Positions 1 to 7,031 of a stretch of 12,967 nucleotides of DNA are shown piece by piece; position 1 is the first letter of the stretch, and every line of letters starts with the position of its first letter. The position numbers and the translations under genes are program-made. The DNA comes from Parcubacteria group bacterium (GTDB taxonomy: Bacteria > Patescibacteriota > Minisyncoccia > UBA6257 > JACRHY01): contig JACRHY010000027.1 of assembly GCA_016215765.1 (NCBI GenBank), forward strand, positions 1-12,967. Reading direction: 5' to 3'. The notes below the pieces were generated by a model. The model was not told the origin of the DNA and did not search any database. It saw only the letters and a list, made by a program, of their open reading frames with translations.

Positions 1-252
1 GGCCGGATCAATCATCATCGTGATCATTTCCGGAATTGATTCCATTGACAGCTTAATCGTTTCGGAACTGTCCAGAGTTATATTGAGATACTCGCTGTCA
101 GTAATTTCAAAATGAGTGCCTTCGCCTTCGGTTGCGCCGGGGGGTAAAAAGAAGTCGGGAGGTTCCTGGGCAAAAACCGAGTTGAGAAACGCGGCGACCG
201 CGATAAAAATAACAGGGACAACCACTGATAGAAAATACTTTTTTCGCGACAT
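1..252 (-). CDS. Secreted protein of unknown function, N-terminal part only
   Basis: The frame starts with ATG at 252 and stays open to the window edge, giving the first 84 residues. Residues 1-30 form a classical signal peptide: a basic start (MSRKKYF), a hydrophobic core (VVVPVIFIAVAAFL) and a likely signal-peptidase cut after SVFA, just before QEPPDFF. The mature part begins with an acidic, proline-rich stretch (FFLPPGATEGEG), followed by a segment that looks like beta strands (SEYLNITLDSS, IKLSMES). The protein is therefore probably exported and perhaps built of Ig-like or similar beta domains, but I do not recognise a family. The start lies only 7 nt beyond the stop of the transketolase C-half, so it is probably the last known member of that transcript. 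The end is outside the window, so length and function are open. Confidence 0.72.
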   Translation of the reverse strand, partial: MSRKKYFLSVVVPVIFIAVAAFLNSVFAQEPPDFFLPPGATEGEGTHFEITDSEYLNITLDSSETIKLSMESIPEMITMMIDPA

Positions 253-259
253 AAAATTA

Positions 260-1252
260 TTATTTTCTCTTCAAAACTCTCTTAATGGCTTCTTTTATGT
301 CTTTTGCGCCCATACCGTATTTTTCAAGCAGAGCGTTGGGCGGGCCGGATTCGCCGAAAACGTCGTTCATCCCGACAAATTCCATCGGAGCGGGATAATG
401 CCGCGCCAGAATTTCCGCCACCGCCGAACCCATGCCGCCGATAACCTGATGCTCTTCAACCGTCACGACGGCGCCGCATTTTTTGGCAACTTCAACGATT
501 TTCTTTTCATCCATCGGTTTGACGGTATGATTATTGACGACGATCGTTCCGATTTTTTCCTTTTCCAAATCGCGCGCCGCCAAAAGAGCGTTGTAAAGAA
601 TCGGGCCGCAGCCGATAATCGCGACTTCCGGTTTTTTCTTGCTTTGCCAAAAAATTTCCGCTTTCCCGGGAATATACGGCGTTTCTTCGGACGTGAAAAC
701 GGGCGTCTTTTCCCTCGCGAAACGGAGATAAACCGGTCCCATGATTTTCGCCGCGGCAATCGTGGCTTTTTTCGCTTCAATCGCGTCGCAGGGAACAAAA
801 ACGCGCATATTGGCGATCACCCGCATCGTCGCGATATCTTCTACCGCCTGATGCGTCGCGCCGTCCGGCCCGACGGAAATTCCGGCGTGCGCTCCGGCGA
901 TTTTGGCGTTGGAATTGTTGTAAGCGATGGTCGTCCTGATCTGTTCCCAGTTCCGGCCGGGCGAAAAAACGGCATAAGATGAAATAAAAGGGATTTTTCC
1001 GGAGACCCCCAATCCCGCGGCGATTGCCGCCATATTCTGCTCGGCGACGCCCATTTCAATGAATCGCTCGGGAAATTTCTTGGCGAACCACTCCGAGCGG
1101 GTGGACTCCGACAGGTCGGCGCAAAGCACGACTATGTCGGGATTTTCGCTTCCAGCGATTACCAGGCCGTTGCCGTAGCCGTCGCGCGTCGGCAATTGTT
1201 CAATGTCGGCGCTGAAAATTTTCGGATTTAATTTTGCGTTTTCGTTAAGCAT
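260..1252 (-). CDS. tkt: Transketolase, C-terminal subunit (PYR and C-terminal domains)
   Basis: This 330-residue protein is the C-terminal half of a split transketolase. Residues about 20-185 match the pyrimidine-binding domain. The segment MGVAEQNMAAIAAGLG carries the glutamate (E71) that activates thiamine diphosphate by contact with the pyrimidine ring, and HAGISVGPDGATHQAVED is the usual conserved loop. Residues about 200-330 form the C-terminal domain (VAIIGCGPILYNAL, TVEEHQVIGGMGSAVAE, FGESGPPNALLEKYGM). With the N-half encoded at 1609-2466 it should form the heterotetrameric enzyme of the non-oxidative pentose phosphate pathway, moving two-carbon ketol units between sugar phosphates in the cytoplasm. 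The ATG overlaps the stop of the preceding membrane-protein gene by 8 bp, which favours translational coupling. A dehydrogenase E1-beta or DXP synthase is less likely given the partner and length. Confidence 0.93.
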   Translation of the reverse strand: MLNENAKLNPKIFSADIEQLPTRDGYGNGLVIAGSENPDIVVLCADLSESTRSEWFAKKFPERFIEMGVAEQNMAAIAAGLGVSGKIPFISSYAVFSPGRNWEQIRTTIAYNNSNAKIAGAHAGISVGPDGATHQAVEDIATMRVIANMRVFVPCDAIEAKKATIAAAKIMGPVYLRFAREKTPVFTSEETPYIPGKAEIFWQSKKKPEVAIIGCGPILYNALLAARDLEKEKIGTIVVNNHTVKPMDEKKIVEVAKKCGAVVTVEEHQVIGGMGSAVAEILARHYPAPMEFVGMNDVFGESGPPNALLEKYGMGAKDIKEAIKRVLKRK

Positions 1253-1616
1253 TTTCCAATTCTTCTTTTTTGTCTTTTTTAATCACGCTCCAGTGATAAA
1301 GATAAAGCGGCAAACCGACGATGATAAACGCCAAGGCCTCGGCCGCTTCCCGTTGCCTGTTGGCAGTTTGCTGTTTGTTTTGATATTCTTCAACCTCTTC
1401 TTTGGTCGGCTGCTTAGCTTCAATTTCTTTTCCGTCGAGCATCGGCAACATCGTTGGTCGCGTCGTCGGATATTCGTAATAAATATCCGCTTTTGTAAAA
1501 ACGTAGGTTTTTAATCCCAGTCCGACCAGCCGCACGCCGCCGATCGTCACCAAACTCAGGCCAACCAGGGCAAAAAGATAAAGATAAATTTTTCTGATTA
1601 TCGGGTATTTATTCAT
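1245..1616 (-). CDS. Small two-helix membrane protein between the transketolase halves (DUF5671-like)
   Basis: This 123-residue protein has two predicted membrane helices, at about residues 10-33 (YLYLFALVGLSLVTIGGVRL) and 90-110 (AEALAFIIVGLPLYLYHWSV). Between them lies a polar stretch that looks alpha-helical and may be a coiled coil (TKEEVEEYQNKQQTANRQRE). The tail is charged (KKDKKEELENA). The VGLPLYLYHW signature resembles DUF5671-type membrane proteins, but this is recalled from memory and not searched. The gene overlaps the transketolase N-half by 8 bp at its start (sequence ATGAATAA) and the C-half by 8 bp at its end (ATGCTTAA), so the three should be translated as a coupled set. Nothing shows a function. 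It might be a passenger, or might tether the enzyme to the membrane. Confidence 0.85.
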   Translation of the reverse strand: MNKYPIIRKIYLYLFALVGLSLVTIGGVRLVGLGLKTYVFTKADIYYEYPTTRPTMLPMLDGKEIEAKQPTKEEVEEYQNKQQTANRQREAAEALAFIIVGLPLYLYHWSVIKKDKKEELENA

Positions 1617-2466
1617 GTTCCGATTTTATTTTTCCGCCGAGCGTTCTTAAATCATGAAGCGCCTTTTTCCCCTCTTCTTTCGTCGGCGGCTTGCCGTGCC
1701 ACGAATAATCGCGCTCCATAAAACTGACGCCCTTTCCGGGAATGGTGTAAGCGATAATCATCGTCGGCTTTTCATAAATCGCCTTCGCTTCGTTGACGGC
1801 GTCAATTATTTCTTCAATGTTATGGCCGTTGACTTCAATCACGTGCCAGTTAAATGCTTCGTACTTGTCTTTAATCGGCTCAAGCGGCATAACGTCTTCC
1901 GTATAACCGTCTATCTGAATGTTGTTGCGATCCAAAATCGCCGTCAGATTGTTTAACTTGTGCTTTCCCGCGAACATCGCCGCTTCCCAAATAACGCCGG
2001 TATCGTGTTCGCCGTCGGAAGTCAAACAGTAAACGCGATGCTTCTTTTTATCCATCCGCGCCGCGAACGCCATACCGATGGCCTGCGGCAAGCCGTCGCC
2101 CAAAGGTCCGCTCGTCACCTCCAGCCCGGGCAAAGTCGTCCGGTGAGGATGCCCCTGAAGACGCGAATTAAGTTTGCGCAGAGTGCCCAATTCTTCCAAC
2201 GGAAAATAGCCGGCATGCGCCATCGCCGCGTATTGGATGGGACAATAATGTCCGCATGATAAAACAAACCGGTCGCGATCCGGCCAATCCGGCTTTTTAG
2301 GGTTGTGATTGAGAATGTGAAAATAAAGCGCCGTGAAAATGTCCGCCGTGCCGAGCGGCGCCGCCGAATGTCCCGAACCGGCCTCCACCAGCATCTTTAC
2401 GACTTCCTTCCGCAAAAGATTGGCCATTTCCTCAAGAAACTTCATTTTTTTATCGTATGTCTCCAT
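1609..2466 (-). CDS. tkt: Transketolase, N-terminal subunit (thiamine diphosphate-binding domain)
   Basis: The product is 285 residues and matches the N-terminal, pyrophosphate-binding domain of transketolase. Visible hallmarks are AGSGHSAAPLG (His33, thiamine diphosphate/substrate site), LSCGHYCPIQYAA, LQGHPHR, TSGPLGDGLPQAIGMA, and the metal/diphosphate motif running from SDGEHDTGVIWEA to LDRNN. The SDGE form instead of GDGE is usual in split enzymes. The C-half follows after one small gene. An ATG at 2511 in the same frame is possible, but the perfect TATAAT at 2476-2481 would then lie inside the gene. The ATG at 2466 sits about 10 nt past that box and gives the usual family N-terminus, so I chose it. 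A third option is the ATG at 2445. Confidence 0.92.
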   Translation of the reverse strand: METYDKKMKFLEEMANLLRKEVVKMLVEAGSGHSAAPLGTADIFTALYFHILNHNPKKPDWPDRDRFVLSCGHYCPIQYAAMAHAGYFPLEELGTLRKLNSRLQGHPHRTTLPGLEVTSGPLGDGLPQAIGMAFAARMDKKKHRVYCLTSDGEHDTGVIWEAAMFAGKHKLNNLTAILDRNNIQIDGYTEDVMPLEPIKDKYEAFNWHVIEVNGHNIEEIIDAVNEAKAIYEKPTMIIAYTIPGKGVSFMERDYSWHGKPPTKEEGKKALHDLRTLGGKIKSEHE

Positions 2467-2475
2467 TGTTGTTTT

Positions 2476-2484
2476 ATTATAACA
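2476..2484 (-). promoter_or_regulatory. Extended -10 promoter of the transketolase operon, near-leaderless
   Basis: On the minus strand the sequence reads TGTTATAAT, a perfect extended -10 element (TG, one base, TATAAT). The ATG of the transketolase N-half begins 9 nt after the hexamer, so a start site at the usual distance would leave a leader of about 3 nt. There is no convincing -35 box at 17 nt (TTTCGC), as is common for extended -10 promoters. A small palindrome, TTTCGCGAAA at 2495-2504, lies at the -35 position. Confidence 0.6.
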
Positions 2485-2512
2485 AATTGAGACATTTCGC
2501 GAAACGTCCACG

Positions 2513-2537
2513 CGCGAGTAAAATAACGCGAGTAAAA
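2513..2537. repeat. Short tandem direct repeat upstream of the transketolase promoter
   Basis: The 11-mer CGCGAGTAAAA occurs at 2513-2523 and again at 2527-2537, with a 14-bp period. It lies in the 75-bp gap between the exchanger stop and the transketolase start. It could be a regulator binding site or chance; it is seen directly but its role is unknown. Confidence 0.45.
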
Positions 2538-2541
2538 CAAT

Positions 2542-3501
2542 TCAAAATAATTCCACAATAAAAAAGATCGCGTAAATCGCCGCCAGAATCGCTCCCTCGC
2601 GGCGGCTGACGGCCATTTTCGTTCGCAAAAACAAGTTCACCAAAAGAACAAGCGCGATCATCGCAACGGCGGAAATCCAAAACATCCGTCCGTCGGCGAT
2701 TTTTATCGGCGCGATAACGGCCGTTACTCCCAAAACCCAGGTGGAATTAAAAACAGCGGCGCCGAGCAGATTGCCAACGGAAAGCCCTTCGTGATGATGC
2801 AGGGCGGCGCGCAGTCCGAAAGACAATTCCGGTAAGCTTGTCCCGATGGCCAAAAAAAACAATCCGATCGCCAATTCAGACACGCCCATCTCCGCCGAAA
2901 TCCCCTTGGCGCCTTCAATCAATAAAAACGCCGAAAGCAAAAGAACGGCCGAAGAAACGGCGAAAATCCTCGCGTGCTTGAAAAAATCCCCGACGCCGAC
3001 GGGGCCGTTGATCCGGAAAACTTTCATCCGGCCGGCTAAAATTTCTCTCAAATGCATCAGCCGGCTCAAATAAAGAATAAACAAAAGAATAAGAAAGACC
3101 CCCTCCCATCGCGAAAGTTCAAAATCAAGCAGCAGAATCGCCGGAGCGGAAGCGAGAATGAATACCAAAAAAGAGTCGCGACGGGCGACGCCGTCATCCA
3201 CCTTGATTCCTCCGGAAATTAAAACGATGATGCCCAGAATCAAGCCCAGATTGGCGATGTTGGAGCCGAAAACGTTTCCCAGCGAAAGCGCCGGATTGCC
3301 GGAAAACGCCGCCGACAAACCGACGGAAAATTCCGGCAAGGTCGTCGCGAAGGCCATCAGAATAAAAGAAGCGACGTATTCGGAAACGCCCAAAAATTGC
3401 GCCAATTTTGTCAAAGCGCCGACCACCCAAAGGCCGGAACGAATCAAAATGACGATTCCTCCGGCGAAAAGAATAATATTTAAAATAAGATCTTGAGACA
3501 T
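2542..3501 (-). CDS. Na+/Ca2+ exchanger-family (CaCA) antiporter
   Basis: This 319-residue, highly hydrophobic protein shows the internal duplication of the CaCA family. The first alpha-repeat, about residues 43-90, contains AFATTLPEFSVGL and LGNVFGSNIANLGLILG. The second, about residues 209-260, contains AIGTSLPELSFGL and VGNLLGAAVFNSTWVLG. The glutamates of the two LPE motifs (E57 and E225) are the expected ion-binding residues in the membrane. About ten helices are predicted, with a hydrophilic loop around residues 145-175 between the halves. The length is normal for bacterial YrbG/CaX-like members. The protein should exchange cytoplasmic Ca2+ for Na+ or H+ across the plasma membrane. Its start is only 4 nt past the stop of the Ca2+-type P-ATPase, so the two form an operon. 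No Shine-Dalgarno site is visible, suggesting coupled translation. The counter-ion cannot be told from sequence. Confidence 0.93.
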   Translation of the reverse strand: MSQDLILNIILFAGGIVILIRSGLWVVGALTKLAQFLGVSEYVASFILMAFATTLPEFSVGLSAAFSGNPALSLGNVFGSNIANLGLILGIIVLISGGIKVDDGVARRDSFLVFILASAPAILLLDFELSRWEGVFLILLFILYLSRLMHLREILAGRMKVFRINGPVGVGDFFKHARIFAVSSAVLLLSAFLLIEGAKGISAEMGVSELAIGLFFLAIGTSLPELSFGLRAALHHHEGLSVGNLLGAAVFNSTWVLGVTAVIAPIKIADGRMFWISAVAMIALVLLVNLFLRTKMAVSRREGAILAAIYAIFFIVELF

Positions 3502-3505
3502 AAAA

Positions 3506-6145
3506 TCAGGTTTTTCTTATGAAAAGCCATTTTCCGAATTCCACCGCGGCTATACTCGCGAATCCTACCGCGAAAACGCCCAGGAGCCAAACGAGCGGCA
3601 GCGAAACCGTCCCGAAAAGATTCTGGAAAAACGGCAAATAAACGGCGATCGCCATCAGTATCATCCCGAAAAGCGCGCCCGCGTTGGCGTATTTATTGGA
3701 AAAAGGATTGTAGTTGAAAATGCTCGTATCCAATCTTCTGACGGAAAAAATCAAAAAAAGAGTGTATGTTCCGAAAGAAGCGAAAAGAAATGAGCGAACC
3801 AGCGCTTCGTGAAATCCGGCGCGTAAAAGCCAAAGATAAAGAACCAGCAGAAAAACGCTGGTAAGAATTCCCATTACCCAAATTAGAAATTTCATCTGCG
3901 AGTCAAAGAGCGACGAGCGTCGCGCTCTTTTTTGCGACAGCGATCCGTCCTTTTCAAACGCCAAAGCCACCGCCGGAAAACTGTCGGTAAAAAAATTAAC
4001 CCAGAGAATCTGAAGAGCGCTCAGAGGCAGGGCAACTCCGGCGATCAGCGAACCGCCGATAATAATCAATTCATCAAGAAGATCAGTCAGCAAAAAAACG
4101 ATTACCTTGCGGATATTCTGAAAAATCTGGCGCCCTTCGCCGATAGCCGCCACTATCGTTTCAAAATTATCGTCAAGCAGAACGATATCGGCGGCGCCCT
4201 TCGCCGCGTCCGTTCCCGATCCCAGCCCCACCCCGATGTCCGCTTGCTTCAGCGCCGGAGCGTCGTTGACGCCGTCGCCGGTCATCGCCACCGTTTCGCC
4301 GGCGTTCTGATAAGCCGCCGCGATTCTCACTTTCGCCAGGGGCGTCACCCGCGAAAATATTCTGATCGCCGGCAGGCGCGCCTTGAGCGCCTCGTCGCTC
4401 ATTAAATCAAGATCACGCTGGTCAATGACGCTCCCTTCCCCGACGGCCATTCCCAATTCTTTCGCCACCGCTTCCGCCGTCCCCCGATGATCGCCGGTAA
4501 CGATAACCGTCTTGACTCCCGCGTTTTCTATCTCCCGCAACGCCTTATCCAATCCGATCCGCACCGGGTCTTTAAACGACACCGTTCCCAAAAACGACAT
4601 TCCGCCGGTTTTTCCGAGATTTTTTAAAACAACGTCATCGCCGGAAGCGATTTCCCTGACAGCCACCGCCAAAATTCTTTCCCCGCGATAAGCCGCTTCG
4701 TCAATTTCCTGCAAAGCCGCTTTTTTCCGATCTTTGGAAAACCATTCGCCGTTCCAATAAAGAAAATAGGACGCTCCCAGAACAATTTCCGGCGCGCCCA
4801 TCATCAAGACGAAATTCCGTTTTCCGATTTTGGCGACGGCCGCCGAATATTTCGTTTCCGAGCTGAAAGCGAGACGGTCGCCGACAACCGCTTCTTTCAA
4901 AAGAAGGGACTGGAAAATCTTAAACTTCAACGCCGCGCCTTTTATCAGCGCTTTTTCCAGCGCGCGGCCGACAATCTGCCACTCTGCCGGCGCAACGGCC
5001 GGGTTTTCCACCGCCGCGTTTCCGTCAAGAATCGCCGCTTTCAAAATGAATTCCTGAAGCTCGCGATGGCGTTTTCCGTTTTGTTCCAGAAACGGAATCG
5101 CCACGTTAATCAGTTCCATTTTCGCCTGTGTCAAAGTGCCGGTTTTATCCGTTAAAATAACCGAGACGTTTCCCAGCGTTTCGGCGGAAAGAAGCTTTCT
5201 TACGATTCCTTTTTTTGCCGCCAACCGTTCAACGCCGACCGCCAATATGACGGTCAGGGCGATCGGCAGTCCTTCCGGCACGGCCGCCACGGCGATCGCC
5301 ACGCCCATTAAAAACATGTCAAAAGCCGAGTAGCCGGCGGCCACGCCACCCAAAAAAACGAGAAACGACAAAATAATTAAACCGATCGTCATTCTGGCGG
5401 CGAAACTGCCGATGGCGCGCTGAAGCGGCGTCGCTTCTTCTTTTATTTCTCCGACCAGCGAAGCGATAGCGCCGATTTGCGACAATCCGCCGGTGGCCGA
5501 AATAACCGCCGTTCCCCTTCCTTCCGTGATAAGCGTTCCCGAAAAAACCATTGAGCGCCTGTCCGCCAGCGCGGCCTGGAAAGTTACCGGTTCGGAATGT
5601 TTTTCCACCGGCAGCGCTTCTCCCGTAAGGATTGATTCGTCGGAAAAAAGATTATCGGAAAAAATCAGCCGGCCGTCCGCCGGCACGCGATCGCCGGCCG
5701 CCAAATTGACGATATCTCCGGGAACAAGTTCTTTGGCGTCAATTTCTTTTTCAAGACCGCCCCTTGTCACTCGCGCTTTTTCTTTCACGTACGCCCGCAA
5801 ACTTTCCAGCGCTTTTTCGGCTTTGCTTTCCTGATAAAAACCGAGGGCGCTGTTAATGACGACGGCGATAAAAATAAAAACGGCGTCCTTCGGCCGATTA
5901 AGAAACGCGGTCATAAAACCGGCGATTACCAAAATAAAAATCAGCGGACTTTTAAACTGCCGGAAGAAAATTTTCAAACCGATAAGCCGCTTCTTTTTTT
6001 CAATGACATTCGGGCCGAAAATCGCCCGCCGATCCGCCGGCTCGCCGTCAAGAAGACCGGAACTTCGCGTTTCCAGCAAAATTAAAACATCCTCCGTCGG
6101 CAAGGCCCAGAACGACTGATTGATAACGTCCCTTGAAACGCTCAT
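3506..6145 (-). CDS. P2A-type cation-transporting ATPase, probably Ca2+ efflux pump
   Basis: At 879 residues this is a full-length P2-type ATPase. In order one sees the N-terminal cation-ATPase domain (ALPTEDVLILLETRSSGL), the actuator motif LTGEALP (residues 173-179), PEGLP in helix M4 (290-294), the phosphorylation motif DKTGTLT (Asp333), the nucleotide-binding domain, TGDGVNDAPALKQADIG (about 622-638), and six C-terminal helices. M6 retains Asn717, Thr720 and Asp721 in NFFTD, which match SERCA Ca2+ ligands. In M5 the SERCA segment SSNVGE is replaced by TDLLDE, so the site-I asparagine appears to be leucine while the glutamate (E692) is kept. Ca2+ is the best guess, strengthened by the exchanger gene directly downstream. 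Na+ or another cation is possible. The ATG at 6145 lies 7 nt after a perfect TATAAT, which suggests a leaderless mRNA. Confidence 0.95.
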   Translation of the reverse strand: MSVSRDVINQSFWALPTEDVLILLETRSSGLLDGEPADRRAIFGPNVIEKKKRLIGLKIFFRQFKSPLIFILVIAGFMTAFLNRPKDAVFIFIAVVINSALGFYQESKAEKALESLRAYVKEKARVTRGGLEKEIDAKELVPGDIVNLAAGDRVPADGRLIFSDNLFSDESILTGEALPVEKHSEPVTFQAALADRRSMVFSGTLITEGRGTAVISATGGLSQIGAIASLVGEIKEEATPLQRAIGSFAARMTIGLIILSFLVFLGGVAAGYSAFDMFLMGVAIAVAAVPEGLPIALTVILAVGVERLAAKKGIVRKLLSAETLGNVSVILTDKTGTLTQAKMELINVAIPFLEQNGKRHRELQEFILKAAILDGNAAVENPAVAPAEWQIVGRALEKALIKGAALKFKIFQSLLLKEAVVGDRLAFSSETKYSAAVAKIGKRNFVLMMGAPEIVLGASYFLYWNGEWFSKDRKKAALQEIDEAAYRGERILAVAVREIASGDDVVLKNLGKTGGMSFLGTVSFKDPVRIGLDKALREIENAGVKTVIVTGDHRGTAEAVAKELGMAVGEGSVIDQRDLDLMSDEALKARLPAIRIFSRVTPLAKVRIAAAYQNAGETVAMTGDGVNDAPALKQADIGVGLGSGTDAAKGAADIVLLDDNFETIVAAIGEGRQIFQNIRKVIVFLLTDLLDELIIIGGSLIAGVALPLSALQILWVNFFTDSFPAVALAFEKDGSLSQKRARRSSLFDSQMKFLIWVMGILTSVFLLVLYLWLLRAGFHEALVRSFLFASFGTYTLFLIFSVRRLDTSIFNYNPFSNKYANAGALFGMILMAIAVYLPFFQNLFGTVSLPLVWLLGVFAVGFASIAAVEFGKWLFIRKT

Positions 6146-6152
6146 AAGCGCA

Positions 6153-6163
6153 ATTATATAACA
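6153..6163 (-). promoter_or_regulatory. -10 promoter element of the calcium operon, leaderless layout
   Basis: The minus strand reads TGTTATATAAT and ends in a perfect TATAAT at 6158-6153. The ATG of the ATPase follows after exactly 7 nt, the normal distance from -10 box to transcription start. The mRNA would begin at, or one or two bases before, the start codon. No good -35 is visible; that position is occupied by the terminator hairpin of the upstream zinc-ribbon gene (6164-6188). Confidence 0.6.
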
Positions 6164-6188
6164 AAAATCCCCCGAACTGGAGGATTTT
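6164..6188 (-). terminator. Intrinsic terminator of the zinc-ribbon gene
   Basis: Read on the minus strand, AAAATCCTCC, a 5-nt loop (AGTTC) and GGGGGATTTT pair over 10 bp with one mismatch, followed by TTTGTTATATAATTG. It begins 7 nt past the stop of the zinc-ribbon gene and abuts the promoter of the ATPase gene, so termination and the next initiation are packed into about 40 bp. Confidence 0.75.
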
Positions 6189-6195
6189 GCCGGAG

Positions 6196-6366
6196 TTATT
6201 TCTTTCCTAAAATTTTATACATCCCCGTTTTGCAAGTCCCGCACCTGCCTTTCATCGCTCTCCGCTCGCCGCCCTTGCCGGGCATCGCAACCTCCTGCGC
6301 CTCGTTCATTTCCCTCTTCTCCTTGCACTTCACGCAGTAACCGACGGTCTTTTCTGGTTCCGCCAT
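6196..6366 (-). CDS. 56-residue zinc-ribbon protein, DUF5679 type
   Basis: The frame MAEPEKTVGYCVKCKEKREM, ending KILGKK, has 56 residues and two CxxC knuckles: C11-V-K-C14 and C42-G-T-C45. They are separated by a charged stretch containing NEAQEVAMPGKGG. The layout YCVKCKEKREM, about 27 residues, then a second CxxC followed by M-Y/F-K-I, fits DUF5679, a tiny zinc-ribbon family frequent in Patescibacteria (recognised from memory). Zinc binding is inferred from the four cysteines. The cellular role is unknown; RNA or protein binding would be typical for such ribbons. The start ATG at 6366 gives the conserved N-terminus. A longer frame on the same strand (6215-6427) is a shadow. It has its own promoter and terminator, so it is a single-gene transcript. 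Confidence 0.82.
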   Translation of the reverse strand: MAEPEKTVGYCVKCKEKREMNEAQEVAMPGKGGERRAMKGRCGTCKTGMYKILGKK

Positions 6367-6385
6367 GGAATTGTTTGCGTTTAAT

Positions 6386-6403
6386 TATATTGGTTTCAAT
6401 ATA
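6386..6403. promoter_or_regulatory. 18-bp palindrome over the zinc-ribbon promoter
   Basis: TATATTG at 6386-6392 and CAATATA at 6397-6403 are perfect inverted repeats with a 4-nt spacer. The palindrome lies across the -10 box (TATATT on the minus strand, 6403-6398) and the expected start site, a place where a repressor would act. It could equally form a small RNA hairpin, or supply a second -10 (TATAAT at 6389-6384). Confidence 0.45.
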
Positions 6404-6427
6404 GCACATCGCCGCCAAAAAATCCAA
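6398..6427 (-). promoter_or_regulatory. Promoter of the zinc-ribbon gene
   Basis: On the minus strand TTGGAT (6427-6422) is followed after 18 nt by TATATT (6403-6398). The expected start site near 6391 would leave a leader of about 25 nt before the ATG at 6366. That leader shows no strong Shine-Dalgarno sequence. Confidence 0.45.
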
Positions 6428-6464
6428 AATTACATTCAGATTACATTCGCGGAGCGCCCATAAA

Positions 6465-6492
6465 CCCCGTTAGAGGTTTATCTCTAACGGGG
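6465..6492 (-). terminator. Hairpin overlapping the stop codon of the NTPase gene
   Basis: CCCCGTTAGAG (6465-6475) and CTCTAACGGGG (6482-6492) form a perfect 11-bp stem with a 6-nt loop. The stop codon of the NTPase (6470-6472) lies inside the stem, so the last coding residues are shaped by the hairpin. On the minus strand it is followed only by TTTATGGG, so the U-tract is weak. It is likely a terminator or 3'-end protecting structure. Confidence 0.65.
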
Positions 6493-7000
6493 CAAACTTT
6501 TGAACGCGCCTTAAAATAAAATCCGACCGTTCTTCCACGCTCATCGCCGGCACGACAATGCAGGGAATGGCGCGGCTTTCGTACTCGGCGCGGATCAGGT
6601 CTTTAATCGTCAGCGCTTCGGCCAATCCCGATTCAATGCGAATACCGTCCGGCTGAAACTCGCCCAAAACATCAAGGAAAAAAACGGCGGCGTAAAAATG
6701 ATTGTGAGCGGCGATGTTCGCCGGTTCCGGAAATTTAAAATAACGGCAAAAAGCCGAATTATCGTAGACGCCGCGGTCAAGGAAGCCGAAAGGCGCCGGT
6801 AATTTATAAAATATTTTTTCACGCGCCAAATGGCGCGCGGAAAGCTCATTTTGAAATTCAAATGTGCGCGGCGGAAATAGGTCCTCGGCAATCAATTCGC
6901 GCGCCGCTTCATGCAGCACCGGATAACCGCGTTTTGCCAACTGATCAATGACCGATGTTTTTCCGCAAGATGACGCGCCGGTTATGACAAATGCCTTCAT
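6470..7000 (-). CDS. P-loop NTPase / kinase-like protein (AAA_28 type)
   Basis: This 176-residue protein starts with a Walker A loop (GASSCGKTS, residues 8-16) right after the first beta strand (MKAFVIT). Next comes an EAAREL helix (VLHEAARELIAEDLFPP), as in the AAA_28 family. FLDRGVYDN (about residues 93-101) looks like a Walker B/substrate segment of the nucleotide- or small-molecule-kinase fold. The C-terminal SVEERSDFILRRV resembles a lid. The length fits a stand-alone AAA_28 ATPase. It probably binds ATP and may phosphorylate a small substrate, but the substrate cannot be told. The gene stands alone, divergent from the restriction-modification cassette. Its upstream region on the minus strand has no Shine-Dalgarno and only a poor -10 (TAAAAA) 7 nt before the ATG. 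Confidence 0.85.
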   Translation of the reverse strand: MKAFVITGASSCGKTSVIDQLAKRGYPVLHEAARELIAEDLFPPRTFEFQNELSARHLAREKIFYKLPAPFGFLDRGVYDNSAFCRYFKFPEPANIAAHNHFYAAVFFLDVLGEFQPDGIRIESGLAEALTIKDLIRAEYESRAIPCIVVPAMSVEERSDFILRRVQKFAPLEINL

Positions 7001-7031
7001 AAAGAAGTTTTTAGTTTTTACTCCCGAAACC

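Noticed and set aside
116..982. Long plus-strand frame of 288 codons
   Set aside because: It lies antisense to the transketolase C-half, which has clear family motifs. The translation is rich in Arg, Phe and His with no recognisable domain, as expected for a shadow frame in GC-rich DNA.
2467..2511. N-terminal extension of the transketolase N-half to the ATG at 2511
   Set aside because: The 15 extra residues cover the extended -10 promoter and are not typical of the family.
6215..6427. 70-codon minus-strand frame over the zinc-ribbon gene
   Set aside because: It is in a different frame from the CxxC protein and is full of Arg, Gly and Asp. The zinc-ribbon frame has clear cysteine motifs and its own promoter and terminator.
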